Part shown: positions 24,301 to 35,908 of the stretch, one piece after another
How positions within the stretch are numbered: the first letter of the stretch is position 1
Layout: every line of letters starts with the position of its first letter
Source: Pempheris klunzingeri
Taxonomy: Eukaryota > Chordata > Actinopteri > Acropomatiformes > Pempheridae
Direction of reading: 5' to 3'
NCBI RefSeq assembly: GCF_042242105.1
Contig: NC_092013.1
Coordinates: forward strand, 9,632,618 to 9,696,617
DNA: 64,000 nucleotides
Notes under the pieces: generated by a model
The model's input: the letters and a program-made list of their open reading frames with translations, nothing else
Told to the model about the DNA's origin: nothing
The model's database searches: none
Program-made: the position numbers and the translations under genes

Positions 24301-27300
24301 CACTAATTAGACACCATCCATATGGCTGGAGCCCCCCTAAGAAAACCCCTCTGACCTCAATTTCGCCAGCAGCATGGTGGCCGCTTCAACAACAGACTGA
24401 TTTCTATGAATATAATCCTCTCTTCCTCTGCTGCTTAGGAAACCTGAAAAGTTTGCATGTGTTTGTTCATGTTAGTCGAGATGGAGACACGGCCTGCTCG
24501 AAGTAAAACAAAGAAAAGAGGCGTGTGTGTGTTCTTTCCTTTCATCTCTTTCATTCCAGGGATATTTACACGGCCCACAAGTAAAAAGGCAATAACAGCA
24601 GGAAGTACACACGAACGTGGACACCGAATTCAAGGCATTTTCAGTTACGCTCATGGTCATATTTAGTGAAATTTGAATATTCAGAGTTGCTTAAGTAATG
24701 CCAAGTTGTCAACCTAAATATCCATTACATGCTTTTCCTCAAAATTTGGTCAGTTCTTTTTTCAGATTATAAATGTTATGTTAGCTATTTTTTTCTTCAT
24801 TGCACATACACATGTATTTTATTATGTCAATTGTCCACCCATTGTAAATTTGAATAATAAATAAAGCACCATCCTTTTAATCTAAAACAGGATTTGCTCC
24901 TTTCTGTCAGACAGGAAAATGTTAAGGGCCAGTGGAAAACACACAAATGTAACACACAAGCTTTGCTGTAAGAGTTTATCTATCTTGTAACGGTGTAGTT
25001 CATGATGAAGGCGTTTTTGGAGGCAGCTAATTTGTGAATGAACAAACAGGACAGCAGAGGCCTATAATCTCTTTAACACGCTCTCTACTGGAGTGGCAAG
25101 TCTCGATCAAGCTCCAGACTCTACCAAATCACTGCAACCAAACCCCAAAAATCACCATTTGGCAAACACACACATGCATTCATGCTCTCACACATGCACT
25201 TACACAATGATACTCCTATAACATTCTTGATCAACAGCTGCTTGAGATCTTGAGTAAAAATACAGTATCTGTGACCTTTATTGTGAAAGGGAACTTCAAA
25301 ATGCCTTCATTACTTTTCCTGAGTACAAAAGTACTTTAAACCTTAAAGGTTTAAATTCACAGGTTGGTCATTTGTTTTTGATTAGTTGATCAGTAGTGGT
25401 TGAAAGAACAGCAAGAGCTTTGAACCAAATAAATCATGTATCCAATCTAAAACAGACATAAATCAAGTTCCCAACCTTGGGAAATTCTGATTGGCCAAGA
25501 CGATGTCTTCAAATGGTTTGTTTTAGTCCGGACAACAGCCCAAAGGCCTTACCCAATGTAAGATTTCATTTACAGTGGCAAGAAGAAACAGTTAAAGTTT
25601 GGTATCTTCAACTCTTAATAAAATTCTGAATTCTGTTGATTGACTAATCAATAAAATCTGATAAGTTTCATAAACTTTGTATTGTAATGACAGTTGATTA
25701 AGGCCTTTAGACTCTCTCTTAACAGATATTCAAAGGTGTTTTCTATCACTGATGTGAAAAGAAACTGTTTCATGCTTAAAATGTAACCGTACTAAAAACA
25801 AATGCCTGCTTGTTCTGATGCCTCATTCAGTTCAGATATACCACTTTCAATCTTGCATTTCTCCTCCTCTGCTCAACGACTCCAAATTTATATCAGAAGG
25901 CTCAGAGATATGACTATGGCTATTTTTAGGACCAAACTAAACATGAAAATCAAGAACATTTCTATAAATAAAACCATTTCTCTGTCTTGATGTAAACTTA
26001 CATCAATACAGCCTGCTGCAAGGTGTTAGTACTGACTGACTTTAATCTCCCCACATGTCAAAATTTTACATCTACATCACGAGTTGACATTCAAATAAGC
26101 TACCAGAAGAGTTTAGTTCATATAACCACTTTAAACGCTCACTACTTTATCTCTTTGCACAAGTCCAACCCTGTTTTTAGTCTAATTCCACCTCTGTTTT
26201 TATCTCCGTCCTCTCCCTGTGGGGCTTCACCGGTCGACCCCTCGTTGACCCACAGAATTCCATGGATTTCCTGGCTGTTGGGGGGGTCTGCCCTCCTTCC
26301 CACGTCCTCCCCGCCTGTCTTCTCCTCAGACAGAAAAGAGCCATGACTGTCTGACCAGCTGACTGACTTACATGCTAATGCACGGATTCATAGCCTGGCT
26401 GAATGAGGGCGCAGCTTCCAGCTTGTATAGAATTACGCTGCTGAGCTGCTGCTCTGCACCATCTCCGCGTCACCACCAACGAGCAAAAAGAGTCATGGGA
26501 GAAATAAGTTGATACTTAAAATCTTGCACTTCTGAAGCGTTAACAAACATCTTGGATATCTGTTTCTGTAACCACATTATTTCCTGTTTGCCATATGGAT
26601 AAAAATAATACAGACAAAATCTGCTAATTTCTCATACGACATACCTTACCAAACTCTCTGTCTCGTCAACAAAGCCATATAGAGAAAATAAAATAAAAAG
26701 TTGAAATGGCATTAGTTAAATATCTATGGGAAAGTGTCTTTTCATGTTATCCTAAGGTTGGGTGAGGATTGCGTATCTTGTAAAGCAGTGGGCTGCAGTA
26801 TGGCGGCAGGCAGGAAATCCTCTGTGTTTGCTCCTGATCTTATCACATGGCCATTTGAATGAGTAGCTCAGCATTCCAACCAGGTGACAGTGACACCGAA
26901 CTCACGTCCAGACTCGTTCCTGAATCCTCCTTCCTTTCAGTCTGTAACCCTCCCCTTCTTTTTGTCTTTTTAAAGGCACCGATTAATCTTCAGACCATCT
27001 GTTTCTTAGTGGTGCTGATCACACCTTGATGGGTTCACGCAGTGCAAATGTAAATGCATGCATGGCTTTCAAGCCGGGTCAAGTGGCCAGAGCTGGGGAG
27101 CTTGGAAACGGATACCCACAAACACTGGCCCTCGGCTCAGCCAGAGATCTAACAAAATGTGAGGCACACCGTGTGTCTGGCATCACTGCAGTGCTTGGCA
27201 TCGGATTTCTGACAGCTGTGCTTTCTCCAAGGACTCTGTCGCCCTCTCTACCTGCTCACCTTGGCTGCTTCATGCGGTTGGCACTGAGGCTGGCGACCGG

Positions 27301-30300
27301 ACCGATCCAAAACATCTGACACATTAAACAAAGAGATAGATAAACATACACCTGGCGCGAGGCCAGAGGGACAAAGGTGACAGTACGGGAGAGTTCAGGG
27401 AGGATAGAGTCACTGCAGTGGAACAGCTGGTTTAACGCACAAATGCAAAAGTAATCCAGAGGACAGCAGTTATTTGTGTATGTAATGTATTTCCTGTTGT
27501 TGTGATATTACGAACATGCACCTATAAGCATATTTCAAATGTGTTCATTGTTTCACAGTAGAAATTACCTGAGGCATACCAATATCATTGCTGTACTGCC
27601 ATTTCTTGGTGTCCATTGACCGACATATGTACCGAAATCCAGTTATTGGCCCACCTCTACTGGCCATTAATTGTAAACAGTAAAAACAGTAAAAAAAAAT
27701 GTATAAGCAAGATCCAACTTCCTTTTCAATATACACAAATTGTCCTCAATTCATCCTCATGTCTCGCTGTCAATGTAGTTTCTGTCATTCAGATACATTC
27801 GGTTCACACACAGTGCCACACAGCATCTCTGTTATAACTTTTATATAAATGTTTCCATTTGGCTTATCCAGCTGGATCGGGACACCCTACCAATATTCAC
27901 TTTAGCCGTTTGGTGCTGGGGAGGTCGTGAACAACGGGTTTATCAGAGCTTGTTTGCTGAAAACAGCTGCCTGCTGCTGCTAGAAATAGGATTAATGACA
28001 GCTGAGAGACTCAACCACACTATACTGTAAATGTGCGAGCTGTGAAAATGAAAAAACTTGCTTTAAAGGCTAAAAAGCTTTGAAGAGCTGCAGACTTGCC
28101 ACTGCAAGGAAGATTTCACGCATGCACAACACAGTACTCGATGCAATGTTAATAAATATTGGCTGATGAGGCTTGAAAGATTCAAGGCACATGTGTTGGT
28201 GTGCACAAATCTCGTTCAAATGAACTGTTTGTCTCCAGTCCGTTTAGATGGTATGTTAATGAGGTGTAATGAACGAGTGAGGTCAAACGCTACATGTTTT
28301 AATGGATGGATGGATGTTTATAGGTCAATAAAGGTGGTTTATTGTGTTGTTTTTACCATAGATAATGTATAATTCATTTTACAAAGCATAACATCTGCTT
28401 TTAGGATGATTTTCCACCTCACACACATCGGTTGGTGTCAGTTCACGTCAGTGTGATAGGAAAATGCACTTGCTCCGACTTGAATCATGTTTGCTAGACT
28501 GTAAGTACAGTAATCAATCACACTGAACACTTAGTTTACTCCTTTTTTGGTCAAAGTTACACTATTTCTGCAGGTGAAACAGTTACAGTCGAAACTGTTC
28601 GGTAAAATACGCTCGTTGGTGCAGTTCAAGGACACTTGACATCTAACATTTGATAGGACTAATGACTTTTGAGATTAGACAGGGGCTGACTAAAGATCTG
28701 ACACGAGCAATATCCTGTAAGAAAATCCACAGCACGCAGGGTCATTGTGGAAAAGACGTAAAGTTGGTCCCTTCTTTTCCCTTCAATTCTCAAGTATCAG
28801 CTTTGAAAGTGTCAAATGTCTATTGGAACATATGTTCGTAATACCGTAATATAAACAACACGGTCATACAAAAAAAAGAATAATAAGGGATTAATATTGC
28901 CACGGTGATTTCCCCACAACTCGCTTAAGTTTATATCATTTCTGTATAACGATCCTAACCATTTTTCAAATGTTCATATAAAATGACACGTCTAATAAAG
29001 ATTACACTGTACCTGAGAAGAATTTAAATGTAAATTGTATTATACATCCACAGCACAAATATCGCCATGATGGTGTCTGTCAGTGACATCGCGTTTTTTG
29101 CGACTTCCAATTCGTCAGTATTTAATATCCGTCATTACTACAACATCATCCAATATCATGACAATTTCGTCCTTTGCACACTTTTGAACCCTGACAGATC
29201 CTGACAGATTTGCCACACAATCACATCCACGTCGATACAGTTTTAGATTCACAATGGTTTTGCAAAATATTGACATCACAGATACTGGTCATGATTCATC
29301 TTAGGGAGCACAGCAGTTTCATTAATAATCATTTTAATGTACTCACTTTTACATCGCTGTATATCACAATAAAATACGCTTCAGATGTCTAATTTCTTGC
29401 ATCAGACGTTTTCTTCGAGCTACCTATAAATAAAAGTACTGCAAAGAATTACTTGATACTTATTTTTAAAGGATGTTTTTGGCCGTGTAACTGAATCCCC
29501 ATTAATAAACCACAAGTACAGCATCTGTGACATGACGAACCTGCTTGAACAAATTCTTCGAACTCTTCGATCAAACCTGTTTATTCTGATCAAAGTATTG
29601 ATGTGAGGCTTTTTTTTAAATTAACTATAGGATTCTATATTATGAGATTAAAATCAATCTTTCCTAAATGTCTATGTGTTAGCTTCTTTTCTTTGGAAGC
29701 ATTGTTTTAAATTACAAAACAGAATCCACTGCTATCACATACATCAGTCAGACTCTTGTCAAAGAGTAATGTCACACAAGCAGAAAAAGGAACCTTAAAA
29801 AAAAAAAAGCATTGGTTCACATGAGGTGAAAATTAGGAAACAGTGGTGACACGTCAAAGCTTGTGGAGGTGAAAGTGAAAAGGAGAAATCCCACATTTGA
29901 AGAAGCATGGGAGACTTTGCTTGTGCTATTCTGTCATACCTGAGTGGGCTTTGTAGTGAGATCTTTTACACCCGTGTGACCACTGCACGCTCCAATTAAT
30001 GTGTTTCTTTCATTTCTTTTTATATCTGGTTTTGTTTTGATTCCAGTAGAGTATGCATTGAGGCATCCATATCTTTAAATCGCAGGAGCAAGTCGACATT
30101 TGTTGAAAAGGACTCCCGCCAAGATGAGAGCAAAAATCTGATTGACAAGTAACAAAACAAGCCATTTGACGAGGCCCTGAGCGAGATACCTTGAGGAGCG
30201 ACAAGCCGCCTCCTGTTATTTTTCCATCCAGGAAGCTTTACACGGAAACCCAACCAAATTTGATTTGAGAACATTAATTCTATTTATTTGAGGGAGGAAA

Positions 30301-33300
30301 TGAGGTGCTGAGTCAGGGGAGGAGCAGCTGGCTTTAAGCACAACAGAAACCAAACACCTTTTAGTCGTCGGGCTCGGCGATCACCTCACACACACACAAA
30401 GGGCGCTTTTCTCACCCATCTGCAGGTTTATTTTCCGATCAGACTCTTATTTTGTGTGCTCGTGCAGCACGGCTATGAGAGAATGTGAGCGGGAGATAAA
30501 AAGAATGACGGAGGTGGAGGTGGGCGGAAGAAATGTTAAAAATCACAACACAGGAACTTGACCTCTCTGTGAACTTCAGCTCCACAAAAGGAGGAGCTTG
30601 AGACCACTAAAACAACCTTCCCTCCTTTTACATTCTTTATTCAATTTCCTTGTTTCCATGCTTTGTGTGTATGTTGTAGATGTTTATAATGTGTATGGTG
30701 AAGTCAAAGTCAAAAGGTATTACAGTGTTTACAGCATACATGTGTGATACTCTCTGTTATACCCTCTGTTTAGATGTAATTCTAGCTTTTTTCAATATTT
30801 CTAAAATTCTGGGGCTGTGACGCTTATCTTCACCTGCATTAGATCATTTCAGCTTTGGTGGTATTTACGTCAGTTTGACCTCAGATAGAATGTATTCAGA
30901 ACAGACTGAATAATGACCCTATTATGGGCCACACACACTAGAAAACACAAGGTGAGGGCCACGCTGTCCTTCCGATGGTCCTACGATGACAGACTGATAT
31001 TTCAAATAGAAATAACTGCCCCGGTGCTGCATTCATTTCAGCTTAAAGGAAAAGTTAAACATTTTGGGGGAAAAAAGGCTTTCATAACCTTTGGACAGAG
31101 CAAAGCTAACTTCCCCCTGTTTCCAGCTAAGCTAAGTTAGCCAGCTGCCAGCTTTAAGCTCACTGTACAGACGAAAGAGTGGCATCAAACTTCTCATCTG
31201 ACTCTTGGCAAGAAGACAAAAATGTCAAACTTTCCCTTTAACTCACCCAACCTCTGAAATATCAAACAACAGTGAGTGACCAAAGGCTCATTATGGCTGT
31301 AACTACAAGTTAATTTCCTTATCAATCGATGTGCTGACTATTTCCATGATTATTCGGTTAATCCTTCAGTCTATGAATATCAAAAAGTAGTGAATAACAC
31401 CGACTACAACTTCCCAGAACCCAAAGTGTTGTCTTCAAAATGCTCGTCTAACCATCAGTCCAAAACACAAAGAACACACAGACATATTCACATTTGAAAA
31501 GCTGGAACCAGCAAATGTTTGTTGCTTTAAAAAAAACGTCTGAAATGATAATTAGATTATCAAAAGAGTTTCAGAACATTATTCAGTCGGCTAATCAGTT
31601 AGATCATTAGTTTGATTTTTGCAGCTCTGATGTTTCTGGATCACAGTTGATCAATTAAAAACGGGGAATCTTCTCAAAACATATAGAATCGCTCCTGAAC
31701 ATGGATCAGGCTGTCTGCATCAAATGGTTTGGCACTTTGGATGCAGAAAAGTGCTTTAGGAATAAAATGTATTATTAGTATCATTTAGATTAGATTAGAT
31801 TAGATTAGATATACTTTATCGATCCCCCATTATTTGTGGCATTATTATTATTATTAGTAGTAGTAGTAGTTATGTTTTTATTGTTATTATTAGTACCTAG
31901 AAAATGGCCGCTTATTCCATATTACGTTATATATTTATCATACATGTGATGACAGGGACCAAATGAAAACAATGAAAATGCTAATGCTGACACTCACAAG
32001 ACTATTCTCCTGATGAGTCATACTGTGAACTTCCTTTTAAAAAAGGGACCTTCAACATTTTTTATTCGTCCGCAAGCTAAAAATGGTTCACTTTGATAGG
32101 AAGGAACTGTTTCCCAATTAATCTCCTCATAGCAACGAAATGAGCTCCAGAAAAGAACTGCATATAAATGTATATTCACAAAAAAAAATGCAATGTGAGT
32201 GCAATAGAATAAATAGCAAACTGTGCGTGTGCATCAAACACAAGGTTGTTTTCCTCAGACAGGCACCGGTGTTGACATCAGATCTGGGAGGATGAGCAGC
32301 CAGGCGGTGCCCAAGATCTCAGAAAGACAATATGTCAATATACATTTTCAAAATGCAGTGTAGAGTTCAGGAGCACACAGCAACACAGGCTGAGAGGAGC
32401 AGCCTGAGCAGAAGGACGGGATGAGAAATCACAACCCAACATCTCCTTGTGTAATGAAAGAGCTTTTAGCATCACTTCTAAGCCATCATGGTCTACAGAC
32501 AGAAGACACATGATACAGGCAGCTTCTGAGGGATCAGATGGAGACACAGCAAAGCAACAAAAAAAAAAAGTTCCTAAAACACAGAAAATTCAGCTCTGCC
32601 ATCGAGTAATTTTGCATTTTCAAGCAGGTTTGTAACTTGGGTATTATATTTGTGCGCCTGATGTCACCAAACCTTATTTCCGTTCATTTGCATAAGAGTA
32701 TCCTTCCCTCTCATATTAGTTACAAAGGTGATAATGTCAACACTGAGTGTAACCACGAGAGCGGGATTCATAATTCTGGGAATGTAGTCATCATGGTCTG
32801 GTGGGATTTTTCGAGGGGTGGGGCATATTCCGCTTTCAGATGGGAAACAAGGAGAAAAAAAAAAAAAAAAAAAAAAAAAACTTTGCAAACTTACGCGGCA
32901 GCGGAGACAATGAAGACCCGATTTAACAGTAGATATGAGTGTCCGGAGCTCACGGAGGAAGAGGCACAATTCATTTAGTAACATGTTCCCCACAGCCTGC
33001 CTCTCACCCTACCCCCACTTCCACAAACACATCCAGGCGCAGACGCGCCATCCCGACGCGGCACAGTTTCCCATAAAAGTTGTTCTCTGCCATTGACTTT
33101 TTCAAATGAGTGAGCAGAGCCGTATCGACATCCTTGCTGTAGTACACACGCACAAACACTTCTAAATAAAACACCAGGCGTCCAACATGACAGGACCGAG
33201 CCGTGGCAAATTCCCCAGCCACGCAAACCGCGGCGCACGGCCGCTCCGAGGGCTGCATTTCCACTCCATTAAGTCTTAAGTTAAATTCAGTACGTTTCGC

Positions 33301-33497
33301 TTTTCAAGGACACTGCAGCTCGCTGTCACAAGCTCCCTTTTTTTTTTTGGTCGCGACACACACGGGCGTGTTGCCCTGCAGGGGCGAACAAGCGGAAAAT
33401 AATGGAAAATCCCGAAAGCGTTTACCTTTTTGCTGTTTCTGCTGTTATAGCCGTTGTATGGGTTGATTCCTGCCCTTGGCGGTACGGAGAGCAGCAT
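13014..33497 (-). CDS. rbms2: RBMS2-like single-stranded nucleic-acid-binding protein with two RRMs (C-terminus incomplete)
   Basis: Exons read on the minus strand: 33497-33426, 22794-22634 (or from 22797), 18518-18460, 18175-18084, 14967-14810, 14699-14620, 14491-14382, 14173-14130, 13926-13833, 13556-13506, 13350-13240 and 13094-13014. All have GT..AG borders in phase and encode 371 residues. RRM1 has RNP2 LYIRGL (58-63) and RNP1 KGYGFVDF (97-104). RRM2 has RNP2 LYISNL (137-142) and RNP1 RGVGFARM (175-182). Pro/Ser/Thr/Gln-rich sequence follows, with [14 protein letters not shown] and [14 protein letters not shown]. Family role (known): RBMS/MSSP proteins bind A/U-rich single-stranded RNA or DNA and affect mRNA stability and transcription. 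RBMS2 is preferred over RBMS1 and RBMS3 because of the MLLSV start, [18 protein letters not shown] [24 protein letters not shown] and [13 protein letters not shown]. The start is the first ATG in the CpG-rich leader, with A at -3. Human RBMS2 is 407 residues, so about 30 C-terminal residues are missing from this model. Confidence 0.95.
13606..13690 (+). pseudogene. Inverted decayed copy of rbms2 exon 7 within intron 9
   Basis: On the plus strand, TGCTTTCACAG is followed 20 bases later by TTATTATATAAGTTTGCAGA. The sense strand of rbms2 exon 7 has TGCTTTCACAG followed by TTATTATGTAAGTTTGCAGA (14477-14458), 19 of 20 bases identical, and similarity continues more weakly for about 35 bases. Its frame reads EPLLYKFAE against [11 protein letters not shown]. 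It lies antisense to the gene, so it cannot be spliced into rbms2 mRNA. It is best read as an old inverted duplication. Confidence 0.75.
14382..14967 (-). CDS. rbms2: rbms2 coding exons 5-7 (RRM2 and following conserved block)
   Basis: Exon 5 (14967-14810) runs from [14 protein letters not shown] to GTSRGVGFA. Exon 6 (14699-14620) runs from [16 protein letters not shown] to KTPPGVP. Exon 7 (14491-14382) runs from [18 protein letters not shown] to [11 protein letters not shown]. Introns are short (110 and 128 bases). Exon 7 contains an internal GTAAGT at the Cys-Lys-Phe codons that resembles a splice donor. Confidence 0.95.
14968..18083 (-). other. rbms2: rbms2 intron 4 (3.1 kb)
   Basis: No exon-like signal found. 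Purine-rich sequence at about 15700-15920 and G-rich sequence around 17270-17300 give reading frames on one strand that lack family resemblance and splice support. No distinctive repeat. Confidence 0.5.
18084..18518 (-). CDS. rbms2: rbms2 coding exons 3 and 4 (rest of RRM1)
   Basis: Exon 3 (18518-18460) encodes [19 protein letters not shown]. Exon 4 (18175-18084) encodes [20 protein letters not shown] to QAQMAK. The RNP1 octamer is split across the junction. The 284-base intron between them shows nothing else recognisable. Confidence 0.95.
20168..20199. repeat. (CA)n microsatellite
   Basis: About 16 CA units inside rbms2 intron 2. Confidence 0.95.
21332..21371. repeat. (GT)n microsatellite
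   Basis: About 19-20 pure GT units inside rbms2 intron 2. Confidence 0.95.
22634..22797 (-). CDS. rbms2: rbms2 coding exon 2 (start of RRM1)
   Basis: Encodes (Q)[14 protein letters not shown], a Ser/Asn/Gly linker, and the first half of RRM1 including [20 protein letters not shown]. The acceptor is a tandem CAGCAG, so the exon can start at 22797 or 22794 and may gain one Gln. It ends in phase 2 at a GTGAGT donor. Confidence 0.94.
25370..25690. repeat. Second, more decayed copy of the MITE-like fish repeat
   Basis: Shares GATTAGTTGATCAG-type ends, GATGTCTTCAAATGGTTTGT, TTTTAGTCCGGACAACAGCC and the ACTAATCAATAAAATC tail with the family seen at 31290-31632, in the same orientation. Confidence 0.5.
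31290..31632. repeat. Dispersed fish repeat with inverted terminal sequences, MITE-like
   Basis: Starts GGCTGTAACTA and ends TTTTTGCAGCTCTGA, whose reverse complement begins TCAGAGCTGCAA, so the ends are imperfect inverted repeats. Inside are CCAGAACCCAAAG, GTCCAAAACACAAAG, ATATTCACATTTGAAAAGCT and GGAACCAGCAAATG, the typical wording of an abundant teleost repeat. Degenerate, with no coding capacity. Family assignment is from memory. Confidence 0.65.
31786..31830. repeat. (TAGAT)n with a retroelement-like tail
   Basis: Five TAGAT-type units are followed by ATACTTTATCGATCCCC. Retroelement 3' ends in fish often have this form (a short GATCCCC/AATAAAG-like motif next to a pentamer array). Confidence 0.5.
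32855..32880. repeat. 26-base A run
   Basis: An uninterrupted poly-A tract on the plus strand within rbms2 intron 1. It could be the tail of a small insertion on the plus strand, but no element is recognised before it. Confidence 0.9.
33426..33497 (-). CDS. rbms2: rbms2 coding exon 1 (24 codons, MLLSVPP...)
   Basis: Begins [18 protein letters not shown] and ends NSKK before a GTAAAC donor. No other ATG occurs in the CpG-rich stretch upstream on this strand; the same frame is open back to a GTG at 33530, but the human protein also starts MLLSV, so 33497 is chosen. Intron 1 then runs 10.6 kb. Confidence 0.92.
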
Positions 33498-33546
33498 TTT
33501 TCTCGGCGCTATGTCCGGAGCGGCGAGCACAGCCCAGGCTGCCAGC

Positions 33547-33554
33547 TGACGTCA
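33547..33554. promoter_or_regulatory. Perfect CRE palindrome TGACGTCA
   Basis: TGACGTCA, the consensus site for CREB/ATF factors, lies 50 bases upstream of the rbms2 start codon inside the CpG-rich region. It is flanked by CAGCTG E-box sequences on both sides (CAGCTGACGTCAGCAGCTG). Depending on the start site it lies in the core promoter or in the leader. Confidence 0.5.
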
Positions 33555-33603
33555 GCAGCTGGGGAAGTGAGAGCCTGGAGTCCCGCTGCTCGACTGAGAG
33601 AGG

Positions 33604-33639
<36 letters not shown>
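33604..33639. repeat. Trinucleotide repeat (TGC)12 / (GCA)12 upstream of rbms2
   Basis: Twelve uninterrupted TGC units on the plus strand, GCA on the rbms2 strand, ending about 107 bases upstream of the rbms2 start codon, probably in the 5' leader or core promoter. The poly-Ala reading frames through it lack an ATG, so no protein is called. Confidence 0.9.
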
Positions 33640-35887
33640 AAGACAGACGAGCACAGGGCAGCTCAGGGGCCCCCGCTGCTGGCCCCTGGGGGTCCCCTCA
33701 CACGGTTTCCCGGGGGGAGTGGGGGTGGGGGTCGAATTCAATCACCGCCCACTGTGGGGGACAATGTGGAAGAAAACCTGGAAAAGACGCGTCTCTAAAC
33801 TAGGACTCTTGAGACAAAACGCTGGTAAAAGATTTAAAAAAAAAAAAAAAACAGTGTAGTGGTGTGCCGTGTTTGTGCCCGGGGTGTGGTCGGGGGGTCC
33901 TTAATTCACTCCTTGATCTCACTTGACTTCTTTACAAATATTCATTCATCTTATTTCTGCAGTTGTTTCCTATAACAGCAATCTAAAGATCACAAAATCC
34001 CCTAATTTACATCCGATACTTCCTTATGATATGACGTGATAATAATATTGGGCTGTATATACTATACAAATCCTATAAACATACTATTGACCACCACTAA
34101 TATATTGCAACTGTAAGAATAGCTGATCCAAAAATGAACATTTTCTGCCTTTTTGTCTATTAACTATTCCAACTCAGGAGTCAGCTGGCATGTTTCATAT
34201 ATATTAGGAAACAGCTGGACATGAGGAGACCCAGACAGCCAGAATAGAATCTAATTGTAAAAAAAACATCAAAGGTATCTACAAACTACAAATTTAATGC
34301 TAATAATGAAAGACAGACAATTTCAGCTATAATTTGAGTCGTATTTTTGCCCTCACATGAGTGCTAAAATGACGGCAGCATTTGGCCTCATCATGTCTGT
34401 TAAGGGTGTATTATAGTGCGTAACAGCTCTGCCACCTTTTTGCCCAACCAGAGTGTGTGTTCCCTCTTTGTTTTTGCTGTTGTCCTCTTCTTTGCATTTG
34501 TAACCTTCTGTGTTCTCTGTGTGTTTGTGTCGACTGCCAAGCACTCTTTAAACTTTGTTGTAGAAATTTGCGACAATATCATTATAAAGGAAAATTCTAC
34601 ATGATTAAAATCCCCTTGGTGAACCTATTTAAAGTTCAGACAGTTTATATAAGCAAAGCCAGTCTTTACTGAATACAGAACACCTCCAAAACACAAAGAT
34701 GACCTAAAGTTTTACATCTGCAGTCTGCTTTATCTGGGCCATGACATAATATTTATGAACATTATCACATTAACTGCCTCAAATTCTTCTTTGACTGAAT
34801 ATTATTTCATATATGTCCGATCACTCCTCTCTGTAGATGTTTGTATCAAAAATCATCTCTGTCAACATGCGGAAAAAGTAGTTTACATGGATGGAGCATA
34901 GCTGGTGTCTCTCTAATGAACGTCAATGAGGAAGCACATTTATAAAACAACCTTTAAAATGTGTTCACATTGGCACACGGGCAAAGAAAATAATTTTGTA
35001 GAATCATAATGTCATTATCAAGGTTTCCATTCACCACAGCCACTTCTTATCCATCCAGACATTACCTCATCAGCACCTTAATGAAAACACAGAAAGCAGC
35101 AAAAACACAGTATGTGTTAGACCATCTTGTATATAGACGGATCACCACAAATTGACCAATTTCAGCCATGTGTGGAGAAAGCATTGAGGAGATATGGTCT
35201 ACTTCTTGTTTGTGTCGTGACTGCCAGCCGCCGCAGCCAACTGGCCTGCAACAGATGACACAGCTTGTTTACAAGTGAGATGTCTGGAATGACTGCACTA
35301 AAACAGCCTCTATTATAATTCAAAAAGCTGCATGTTTTATCTAAAACTCTCCAACTATATGCTTGTTACATACAGTATTTGCAGCTATTTGTGTAGGTAC
35401 ACCTGTAGAAATGCTTTTAAGTAGAATACTACTGCAGTCTGGCTTTGGTGTCCAAACTTATAATTTCCTCTGGGATCTTACATAACGTGCAGGAGCAGCT
35501 GATGATCAAAACTCAATCATATGGTTTGGTTTGTGCTGCCCTGGATCTAACTTCAACTGCTGGTGCTCCTGCCGCTTTCCTCCCATGCAAGAAATGATTT
35601 CTCCCATTAACATGACTCGATTAATTATTCAGCGCACGCTAATGCAAAGCAGTTTCGCACGAAACACATCAGTCAAAATTTAAAGCTCTTGAGGCTGTAG
35701 TGAGGGGGGACCATAGGGCCAAGCACAGCCCATTACAAAGATGATGCCTTGCAAATGGTTTATAATAAACACCTGCGTGATTCAGTCCACTGGTCGTGGT
35801 GTAATGCAGTGGGTCCAGTAGGTGCATCTGGTGCAACGGTGTCCTGCAGTGTCCTCTGAAGGTCACAGACAGGCTGTTAAACAGCAG

Positions 35888-35908
35888 ACACACACACACA
35901 CACACACA
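35888..35908. repeat. (CA)n microsatellite
   Basis: About ten CA units, intergenic. Confidence 0.9.

Larger units (their letters stand above)
22798..33425 (-). other. rbms2: rbms2 intron 1 (10.6 kb)
   Basis: The largest rbms2 intron. It contains two copies of a TIR-like fish repeat (about 25370-25690 and 31290-31632), a TAGAT tail (31786-31811) and a 26-base A run (32855-32880). Some balanced-composition stretches, for example 24120-24400 and 30050-30400, could be regulatory, but only comparison with other fish can say. No exon seen. Confidence 0.5.
32985..33760 (-). promoter_or_regulatory. rbms2: CpG-rich promoter and 5' leader region of rbms2
   Basis: The stretch is clearly richer in G+C and CpG than its surroundings, with many CG pairs near 33030-33070, 33220-33250 and 33500-33530. 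It spans the start of intron 1, coding exon 1 and the leader. No TATA box is evident, as expected for a CpG-island promoter. It contains a full CRE palindrome and a GCA repeat, listed separately. The transcription start is not visible. Confidence 0.6.

Noticed and set aside
33402..33859. Poly-Ala and poly-Leu frames through the GCA/TGC repeat upstream of rbms2
   Set aside because: The minus-strand poly-Ala frame begins at TTG, not ATG, and no ATG precedes the rbms2 start in this region; no family resemblance.
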